From Opitutaceae bacterium (GTDB taxonomy: Bacteria; Verrucomicrobiota; Verrucomicrobiia; Opitutales; Opitutaceae): DNA of 6,446 bases. Every line of letters starts with the position of its first letter. Position 1 is the stretch's first letter. Made by a program: the position numbers and the translations under genes. Positions 1 to 5,540 of the stretch are shown piece by piece. The stretch spans positions 1 to 6,446 of the forward strand of contig JAHFTG010000126.1 of the NCBI GenBank assembly GCA_023269455.1, in the 5' to 3' direction. The notes beneath the pieces are model-generated. The model made no database searches, was not told where the DNA came from, and worked only from the letters and a program-made list of their open reading frames with translations.

Positions 1-1012
1 AGGGGGCGACTTTGGCTTTGAGGGCGTTCCAGTCGGCTTCGGTGAGGCTCGCCTGGGCGGCACCGAGGACGGGGGTGACGGCGTCGCGGTGGAGCGTGGC
101 GAGCGCGGCGGCCCAGGCGGGGTTGACGCCGTGAAGAAGGGGGAGCGGCTGGTCGGCGGCGATGAAGGCGAGGGGGAAGGCGGCGATCTCGGCGGAGGTG
201 AGGGCGAGGTTTTGCGCGGCGAGGGCGAGGTAGTCGCTTTCGGGTCGGTTGAGCGCGGCGAGGGAGCGGGCGTCGTAGGCGGCGAGGCGGGTGCGGGCAA
301 AATAATCGTCGGCCTTGGCGCGCACGGCTTGCACGGCGGCGAGGGCGGCGGGCGTGGTTGCGCCGAGGGTGAGGACGGCGGGCGTGGTGCCTTGGTCGCT
401 CCAGGCGGCGAAGGCGGCGGCGTCGGCAAAAAAGGAATCGATGCGGCCTTGGTCGATGCCGCTGCCGCCGCTGCGGTCGGTGAGCCCGCCGAGGGAGGCG
501 ACGATGTCGGCTACGAGGAGTTTCAACGTCTCGTCGGGGGCGGAGTCGGGGGTGATGATGCCGTCGCCGTTGAACTTGGTGGTCGAGAAGAGGCGGACGG
601 TGTCGATGGCTTCGGCGAGGGAAATCTCGGTGGCGTCGGGTTTGCCGAGGCTGGCGAGGATGCGCTTGGCGGAGGCGAGGACGGCCTTGCCTTCGGGCGT
701 GGCGGTATTGAAGGCGGAGAGGGCGAGGGTGTCGCGGCCTTTGAGGAGCGCGCCGACGTCGGCGAGGTGGAGCGCGGCCCAGTCGATGGCGGCAAGAAGC
801 TCGGGGACGCGGATGCGGCCGTCTTTGTCGGCGTCGATCAGCGCGAGGGTTTTTTCGTCGAGTTCGAGGCCTTTGACGGGGGAGGAGAGGGCGACCCAGA
901 GTTTCTGGTCGAGGTGTTTGAGGGCGAGGAGGTCGGCGCCGGTTTCAATGGCGACCTGGTCGAGTCCGCCGATGCGATAGAATTTCCAGACGTGCGAGGT
1001 GGTGGAGGGCAT
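1..1012 (-). CDS. EF-hand domain protein, N-terminal part (runs off left edge)
   Basis: The reading frame starts at the ATG whose first base is 1012 and stays open to base 1, giving 337 residues with no stop, so the gene continues beyond the window. Residues 60-71 (DADKDGRIRVPE) are a complete EF-hand calcium loop, with Asp at loop positions 1, 3 and 5, Gly at 6, Ile at 8 and Glu at 12. A second, degenerate half-loop, FNGDGII, lies at 147-153. The segment TDRSGGSGIDQGRIDSFF (178-195) is also typical of conserved EF-hand proteins of unknown function that I recall from Bacteroidota and Verrucomicrobiota. The rest is Ala- and Leu-rich and helical. There is no signal peptide or membrane segment, so it is probably cytoplasmic. 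Codons are strongly C-ending. The start is supported by the VWKFYRIGGLDQV beginning; no Shine-Dalgarno site lies at normal distance (an AGGAGG at 1062-1067 is 49 nt away). Calcium binding is likely from the loop; the cellular role is unknown. Confidence 0.85.
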   Translation of the reverse strand, partial: MPSTTSHVWKFYRIGGLDQVAIETGADLLALKHLDQKLWVALSSPVKGLELDEKTLALIDADKDGRIRVPELLAAIDWAALHLADVGALLKGRDTLALSAFNTATPEGKAVLASAKRILASLGKPDATEISLAEAIDTVRLFSTTKFNGDGIITPDSAPDETLKLLVADIVASLGGLTDRSGGSGIDQGRIDSFFADAAAFAAWSDQGTTPAVLTLGATTPAALAAVQAVRAKADDYFARTRLAAYDARSLAALNRPESDYLALAAQNLALTSAEIAAFPLAFIAADQPLPLLHGVNPAWAAALATLHRDAVTPVLGAAQASLTEADWNALKAKVAP

Positions 1013-1205
1013 GGCGTGATTTATGGCGGACAAACTGTCGCGGGCGACGGGGGCGAGGCAACCTCCTAAAGTGGCGGTTTGAGAGGGACGGCAGAGACGG
1101 AAGCTGCATGTTTGCAGGGGAATGTCTTTGGCGGGGGAGCTGAGGGTTAGGCTCGATTTGGCGGGGGCTTCCAATTTAGTGCGGGAGGAATCTGCGATAC
1201 CCTTC
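1013..1205. other. Divergent intergenic region
   Basis: This 193-base gap separates the minus-strand EF-hand gene from the plus-strand glycosyltransferase unit and must hold the promoters of both. I could not pick out convincing -35 and -10 boxes on either strand. Visible elements are an AGGAGG on the minus strand (1062-1067), a short inverted repeat CTGCA-TGTT-TGCAG (1104-1117), and a GGAGG on the plus strand (1184-1188) upstream of the glycosyltransferase start. An in-frame ATG at 1122 would lengthen the glycosyltransferase by 28 residues, but that extension looks like non-coding sequence read through. Confidence 0.6.
1184..1188 (+). promoter_or_regulatory. Possible ribosome binding site (GGAGG), long spacing
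   Basis: GGAGG lies 17 nt before the ATG at 1206. The spacing is longer than the usual 5-10 nt, so this is a weak candidate. It still favours the 1206 start over the upstream ATG at 1122, where the only purine run (AGGGG, 1116-1120) is just one base from the start codon. Confidence 0.35.
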
Positions 1206-2519
1206 ATGAAAAAACTGCTCATTATTTCGCCGCATTTTCCGCCGGTTAACGCGCCCGACATGCAGCGGGTGCGCCTGGCGCTTCCTTATCTGCGCGAGCG
1301 CGGCTGGGAGCCGACGGTGCTGGCGATCGCGCCGGAATCCATCGAGGGCGGGGTCATCGACAAGCATCTCGAAGAGACTTACCCGGCGGACATCCGCGTG
1401 ATCCGCGTGAAGGGCGTGTCGTCGCGGTTCACGCGCTGGATGGGCATCGGCAACCTCTGGTGGCGCTGCGGGCGCGCCTTGACGAAGGCCGGCGAGGAGT
1501 TGCTGAAAAAGGAAAAGTTCGACCTAGCGTTTATCAGCACGACGCAGTTTTCGGCGTTTCAACTCGGGCCGCGCTGGTTGCACCGCTTCGGGCTACCCTA
1601 CGTGCTCGATTATCAGGATCCTTGGATCAACGACTACTACCAGCTCACGGGAGTGCGGCCGCCGGGCGGGCGGTTGAAGTTTGCCTTCAGCCAGTGGCAG
1701 GCGTCGCGGATCGAGCCGGAGGCGTTGCGGGAGGCGGCGGGGATCGTGTCGGTGTCGCATTCTTACGGGGCGATGCTGGCGGATCACTACCCGTGGTTTC
1801 TGGCGAACCGGCTCAAGCTGCTGCCGTTCGGCGCGTCGCAGGCGGACTTCGACGCGCTCGGGCAATACCGGCCGGTGAAGCCGCTCATCGATTTCGACGA
1901 CGGTTGTTTTCACCACGTGTATGCGGGGCGGTGCGGACCGGACATGACGTTCGCGCTCACGGTGCTGTTCCGCGCGTTCAACCGGTTGCGCGAGACCGAT
2001 CCGGCGCAGGCGGCGAAGACGAGGTTTCACTTTATCGGGACGGACTACGCGCCGCCGCCGCTGGGGCGCGACTGGGTCATCCCGATCGCGAAGAAGGAAG
2101 GGGTTTTGGACTTCGTCACGGAGCATCGCTACCGCGTGCCGTATTTCGACGCGCTCTACTACCTGCGCAAATCGAGCGCGTTGGTCGCGGTCGGTTCGAA
2201 CGATCCGACTTACAGCGCGTCCAAGTTTTTCCCCTACGTGCTCGCGCGGCGGCCGCTGCTGATGATTTTTCACAAGAACAGTCCGGTGCTGCGTTTCGCG
2301 CTCAACGTGGGCGCGGGCGTCGTGCATGGTTTCACCGGGCCGGAGGATATCACGCCGCTGGCCGAGGAGATCCACCAGAGCTGGTTCGTGGAGGGCGCGT
2401 GTCACCGCTACACGGCTTTTAACGAGGCGGCGTTTGCACCTTTCTCTTCCACGCGCATGGTGGATGGACTGGTGGCGGTCTTCGATGATGCGATCAAAAA
2501 ACGCCCGTTGGCGCCCTGA
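1206..2519 (+). CDS. GT4-like glycosyltransferase (GT-B fold)
   Basis: A 437-residue protein, a normal length for GT-B glycosyltransferases, which move a sugar from a nucleotide-sugar donor to an acceptor at the cytoplasmic side of the membrane. It opens with MKKLLIISPHFPPVNAPDMQ, the first beta strand and loop of the N-terminal Rossmann domain; this is why the 1206 start is preferred over the in-frame ATG at 1122. The N-terminal domain has YVLDYQDPW (132-140), the D-x-x-DPW motif of this family. The C-terminal domain starts near YAGRCGPDM (239-247), where the Gly-Arg pair typical of donor binding is kept, followed by FIGTDY (276-281) and GSNDPTYSASKFFPY (330-344). In ordinary GT4 enzymes the equivalent of P343 is usually Glu (KLFEY); Pro here matches what I recall of a divergent subfamily. 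It is the first gene of a unit with the membrane protein 33 nt downstream and a second glycosyltransferase, which suggests exopolysaccharide or surface-glycan assembly. Donor and acceptor cannot be read from the sequence. Confidence 0.88.
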   Translation: MKKLLIISPHFPPVNAPDMQRVRLALPYLRERGWEPTVLAIAPESIEGGVIDKHLEETYPADIRVIRVKGVSSRFTRWMGIGNLWWRCGRALTKAGEELLKKEKFDLAFISTTQFSAFQLGPRWLHRFGLPYVLDYQDPWINDYYQLTGVRPPGGRLKFAFSQWQASRIEPEALREAAGIVSVSHSYGAMLADHYPWFLANRLKLLPFGASQADFDALGQYRPVKPLIDFDDGCFHHVYAGRCGPDMTFALTVLFRAFNRLRETDPAQAAKTRFHFIGTDYAPPPLGRDWVIPIAKKEGVLDFVTEHRYRVPYFDALYYLRKSSALVAVGSNDPTYSASKFFPYVLARRPLLMIFHKNSPVLRFALNVGAGVVHGFTGPEDITPLAEEIHQSWFVEGACHRYTAFNEAAFAPFSSTRMVDGLVAVFDDAIKKRPLAP

Positions 2520-2537
2520 GCGCCGTCCGATCAACGC

Positions 2538-2544
2538 AAAGGAA
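2538..2544 (+). promoter_or_regulatory. Ribosome binding site (AAAGGAA) for the membrane protein gene
   Basis: AAAGGAA ends 8 nt before the GTG at 2553, an ideal spacing. It is the clearest Shine-Dalgarno site in the window and decides the GTG start of the gene that follows. It lies in the 33-nt gap after the glycosyltransferase stop codon. Confidence 0.65.
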
Positions 2545-2552
2545 TTTTCAAC

Positions 2553-3080
2553 GTGAATAAATCAAAGCTGATTCCCGGGAAGTTTATCCAGGTGCTGGTG
2601 GTGCTGCTGGCTATTTTCGCCTTTGATTGGTTTACGACCTACGAGGTGAGCATCGGGCCGCTCTACCTGCTGCTGGCGAGTTATGCGGCGTGGCAACTGG
2701 GGTTCTCGGGCGGGCTGTTTCTCGCGTTTTTATGCACGACGTTTTGGGCGGTCGGAGATTATTTCACGGGGCACCGTTACTCCCAGCCCTGGATGCTGTA
2801 TGAGAACGCCGTGCTGCGGTTTTTCACCTACTCGATGGCGGTGTCGGCGATCTTCATCTACAAGCGCACGCTCGAGGCGCACCGGCGGCGGCTGGCGATG
2901 CTGGAGCGTTTGCTCTCGGTGTGCCCCGGCTGCGGCTGCATCACGGTGAACCAAGCTGGCTGGCGGAAAGCCTCGGAGTTTAACCAAAAGCCCAAGCAGC
3001 TCCACACCTTGTGCCCCACTTGCGCCGCGACCCATAAAGCCGATGTCACTCAGGATACTGCACGCGTTACTCACGGTTGA
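2553..3080 (+). CDS. Four-helix membrane protein with C-terminal CxxC...CxxC module
   Basis: A 175-residue protein that starts at GTG behind a good Shine-Dalgarno site. Four hydrophobic segments are visible at about 10-27, 34-51, 53-70 and 88-104, followed by a basic stretch (KRTLEAHRRR, 104-113) that by the positive-inside rule puts the C-terminus in the cytoplasm. The membrane part, with FDWFTTYEVSIGPLYLL and GHRYSQPWMLYENAVLRF, resembles by eye the N-terminal membrane domain of many GGDEF (diguanylate cyclase) proteins, which often read DYxTGYEISFSxFYLL and GHxYSHPxIxYWNAxVR. The tail LLSVCPGCGCI...GW...LHTLCPTCAATHK has C124, C127, C129, C154 and C157. It resembles the LLPICxxCKKIRDDxGYW...HGICPxC element at the end of some histidine kinases and response regulators, and probably binds a metal. 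No catalytic signalling domain is present. Its last 13 codons overlap the next gene. Likely role: a membrane sensor or anchor for the flanking glycosyltransferases; function is not known. Confidence 0.85.
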   Translation: MNKSKLIPGKFIQVLVVLLAIFAFDWFTTYEVSIGPLYLLLASYAAWQLGFSGGLFLAFLCTTFWAVGDYFTGHRYSQPWMLYENAVLRFFTYSMAVSAIFIYKRTLEAHRRRLAMLERLLSVCPGCGCITVNQAGWRKASEFNQKPKQLHTLCPTCAATHKADVTQDTARVTHG

Positions 3081-4290
3081 TCCCGAGGCGGACGGGTTGA
3101 TGGAAAACGTCCGGCTGTTGTCGGCGGTCAACCGTCATCTAAAGCACCGCATCGAGGTGCTGACGCTCGCCGACACCGACGCCGATGCGCCGTGGCGGCA
3201 CGAGCCGGGCGTGTCCGTTCACGAAGTCGGGGCGGGCCTCACGAGAGGGCGCGCCAAGCGGAAGTTTGTGCAACGCCTGCGCGAGTGCGCGGGCGGCTAC
3301 GACTGCGTGCTGGTCAGCGGGGCCTTGGGCTTTGATGCGCACCGCGTCTGGCGGGCTCTGCGGGCGGCGGGGGTGCCGTATTTTGTTTTTTCGCCCCGGT
3401 ATCTCGGGTTTTTGAGGGGCGCTGACCGACAACTGGAAAAAACAAAGCAGAGGTTTTTGTGGCCGTGGGCGGGGTATCCGTTGTTGCGCGACGCGCATGC
3501 GGTTTTTTTTGAGAACGAAGAGGCGAGGCGCGAGGCGCCCGGTTTGTTTTGGCCCTACGATTGCCATGAGTTCGTGCTGCCTTGCGGAGTTGCCGAGGGT
3601 GCGGGGGAGGGGAATGCAGCGGCGACGGATGCGTTTCTGGCGGGGCATCCGGCGCTGGCGGGGAAACGCCTTTTCACCGTTTTGGCGTCGGAGCACGGAG
3701 CGGTGCCGGAGGCGTTGCTGGACGCAGTGCGCTCGTTGAGCGACACGGGGCGCTGGGATCGTGATGCGATGAGGCTGGTGTTCGCGGGGTTTGCGAAGGA
3801 GGGCGCGGAGGCGGCGGAGGCGTTGCGCCGCGCGGTGGCGCGGCGCGGGCTGGGCGATGTTGTTTACTCCGCGGGCGCGCTGGATGGCGAGGGCCGGCGG
3901 GCATTGTTGGAAGCTTCCGAGGTGCTCGTGCAACCGGCGCGGGCGGACAATTCCGGGCGCGCGGTGCCGGAGGCGTTTTCAGCGGGGAAGCCGGTGTTGA
4001 TCGCGAAGGGGATCAACCTGTGGCGAGAGGTCGTGGCCAATGCGGCGGGTTTCGCGGATGATGACTCGCGGGCGGGCTACATGGCCCTTTTTTCGTGGTG
4101 GTGGTGGCAGGAGACAGAGGATCGGGCGGTGCTCGGTGCGAACGCGCGGCAAGGTTTCGAGATGAATTACAACGAGCAGGCGGCGGCGAATACGTTGCTC
4201 GCGATGATCTATCTTTTGATCGGGGCGAGCCAGCCGGGCGGCGAGGCGGGTGATCCCGAGGTTTTCCGGCACGAGGTGGATTTTCTTTAG
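3043..4290 (+). CDS. Divergent GT4 family glycosyltransferase
   Basis: A 415-residue GT-B protein. The ATG at 3043 gives MSLRILHALLTVDPEADG, the first strand and glycine loop of the N-terminal domain, so the 38-nt overlap with the preceding gene appears real and implies translational coupling; no strong Shine-Dalgarno site is seen. The C-terminal domain follows LPCGV (179-183, usually PNGV) and contains ARADNSGRAVPEAFSAGKPV (299-318) and NLWREV (325-330), clear matches to the GT4 donor-binding region and the usual NIWREI. Several expected active-site residues differ: the first Glu of the EX7E motif is Asp (D302, with E310 kept), the usual PHGMLD of the N-terminal domain reads SPRYLGF (117-123), and the usual GR...KKG after the first C-domain strand reads LASEHGA (214-220). 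A run of four tryptophans lies at 352-355. No signal peptide is present; a cytoplasmic, membrane-associated enzyme of glycan synthesis is likely, but altered specificity or loss of activity is possible. Confidence 0.87.
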   Translation: MSLRILHALLTVDPEADGLMENVRLLSAVNRHLKHRIEVLTLADTDADAPWRHEPGVSVHEVGAGLTRGRAKRKFVQRLRECAGGYDCVLVSGALGFDAHRVWRALRAAGVPYFVFSPRYLGFLRGADRQLEKTKQRFLWPWAGYPLLRDAHAVFFENEEARREAPGLFWPYDCHEFVLPCGVAEGAGEGNAAATDAFLAGHPALAGKRLFTVLASEHGAVPEALLDAVRSLSDTGRWDRDAMRLVFAGFAKEGAEAAEALRRAVARRGLGDVVYSAGALDGEGRRALLEASEVLVQPARADNSGRAVPEAFSAGKPVLIAKGINLWREVVANAAGFADDDSRAGYMALFSWWWWQETEDRAVLGANARQGFEMNYNEQAAANTLLAMIYLLIGASQPGGEAGDPEVFRHEVDFL

Positions 4291-5507
4291 GGCGACGACG
4301 GGCGCGGGAAAAAGACGGCGGGTTTATCGGAGAGCGGCGCGTCCACGGGGATGGCGGTGGTGAGGAGGGCGTCGAACTCGGTGTCGGGGTCTTTTTGCGC
4401 GAGGAGCCATGCGCAGTAGCGGCGCACGAGCGGGTGGACGCGGGCGTTGCGGCCGAGGGACCACTGGGCGGATTTGAGGACGAGCTCTTTCATCACTTCG
4501 GGCGAGGGCGCGGTGGCGTGCGGCGAGGCGACTTTGAATTTATCCAACGCGCCGAGGCAGGCGTGCATGCGGAGCGCGGAGGAGATGCGCTCGACGGGGG
4601 CAAACGCGCCGGTCGCGAAGAAGCGGCCCCAGAGCACGTCGAGCTGCATGGGATCGTTGAGATCGCCGGTGTCCACGTCGGGCCACCGGGCTTGGTTTTG
4701 GCCGGCGAAGGCGGGGTCGTGGCGCCACGCGTAGCCCAGGACGAATTCGAGCAGGGTGCGATCGGCGGGGCTGGCGTTTTTGAGGCGCGCCTGGAAGACG
4801 GGCGTGAGCCAGGGGTTGGCTTTGAGGAGCTCTTCGTAGAACCCGAGAATGGGCGGCCACGCGTCGGTGTTATCCTTGGGGATGACGGCGGCGATTTTGA
4901 AGAGCGCGGGCAGGGCGAGGGCGGGCGAGGGGTTGAGGTAATACGATACCATCCACAGGACCGGATCGAAGTCGGCGGGCAACGGGGGCTCGATGTAGGG
5001 GACGACTTGGAGGGTGACGGTTTTGGTGAGCGTGTCGTTGGCGACGCGGTCGCGGGCGGTCACGGTGAAGGTGTAGGTGCCGAGCGGGTCACCGGGGTCG
5101 GTGCTGAAGGAGGCGGTCTGACTGGCGTAGGCGAGCAGGCCGGCGTCGGGCACGGGGCCGACGCAGAGGCGGAGGTCGTGGCCGGCGGACTGGCTGCTGC
5201 CACCGGGGTAGGTGATGGTGAGGTCGTAAACGAGGGCGGCGCGGCTGGCGGTGTTGAGCGCGTAGTTTTGGGCAAGGACGACGAGGTCGATGCGCTGTCC
5301 GGGGAAAATGCGCGTGGTGCCGCGGAAATCCGGGCCGACGCGGTCGGTGGTGTGCGCGTAGAAATCGTGCGTGGCGTATTGCGTGGTGGCGACGAGCGTG
5401 ATGGCGAGCGGCTTGGCGGGATCTGCGCGTCCGGTGGCTTGGGCGTGTGCGGGCGAGGCGAAGAAAAGGGCGGCGAGAGCTAAATTAAGGGCGAAAAAAA
5501 GTTTCAT
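4287..5507 (-). CDS. Secreted protein: Ig-like beta domain plus helical domain
   Basis: A 406-residue protein starting at the ATG whose first base is 5507. It has a clear Sec signal peptide: Lys at 2, a hydrophobic core to about residue 17, and a likely cut after SPAHA (residue 22), leaving a mature protein that starts QATG. No lipobox Cys, membrane anchor or sorting tail is seen. Residues about 31-170 are rich in alternating beta-type sequence and end with GTYTFTVTARDRV...TLQVV, the pattern of an Ig-like or cadherin-like beta sandwich. After a proline-rich linker (YIEPPLPADF, 171-180), residues about 181-385 look helical, with two similar stretches, VLWMVSYY (183-190) and VLWGRFFATG (291-300). 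I do not recognise the family of the helical part. The gene follows the subtilase by 33 nt on the same strand and is probably co-transcribed with it. Its stop codon overlaps the stop codon of the converging glycosyltransferase gene. Function unknown; a periplasmic or extracellular partner or substrate of the protease is one possibility. Confidence 0.82.
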   Translation of the reverse strand: MKLFFALNLALAALFFASPAHAQATGRADPAKPLAITLVATTQYATHDFYAHTTDRVGPDFRGTTRIFPGQRIDLVVLAQNYALNTASRAALVYDLTITYPGGSSQSAGHDLRLCVGPVPDAGLLAYASQTASFSTDPGDPLGTYTFTVTARDRVANDTLTKTVTLQVVPYIEPPLPADFDPVLWMVSYYLNPSPALALPALFKIAAVIPKDNTDAWPPILGFYEELLKANPWLTPVFQARLKNASPADRTLLEFVLGYAWRHDPAFAGQNQARWPDVDTGDLNDPMQLDVLWGRFFATGAFAPVERISSALRMHACLGALDKFKVASPHATAPSPEVMKELVLKSAQWSLGRNARVHPLVRRYCAWLLAQKDPDTEFDALLTTAIPVDAPLSDKPAVFFPRPSSP

Positions 5508-5540
5508 GATAGAAGTCTGAGAGGGGGCTGTAGCGCGGTC

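Noticed and set aside
89..1069. Long plus-strand frame of 326 codons
   Set aside because: Its product is a Gly/Glu/Val-rich low-complexity string with no domain. It is the complement of the EF-hand gene's C-ending codons.
1104..1117. Inverted repeat CTGCA-TGTT-TGCAG in the divergent intergenic region
   Set aside because: Arms of 5 bp are expected by chance; there is no second copy or promoter context to support an operator.
1122..1205. N-terminal extension of the first glycosyltransferase from the ATG at 1122
   Set aside because: The extra 28 residues lack resemblance to the family, which begins at the MKKLLIISPHFPP strand, and the purine run before 1122 is only one base from the ATG.
2510..2524. 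GC-rich hairpin GGCGC-CCTGA-GCGCC around the first glycosyltransferase stop codon
   Set aside because: The stem is only 5 bp and no T run follows; the next gene is 33 nt away, so a terminator here is unlikely.
1593..2534. Long minus-strand frame of 313 codons opposite the first glycosyltransferase
   Set aside because: The product is Arg/His-rich with no motif, while the plus-strand frame has clear GT-B motifs throughout.
4395..5483. Plus-strand frame of 362 codons opposite the secreted protein
   Set aside because: Gly/Val/Glu-rich low complexity. The minus frame has a signal peptide and structured domains.
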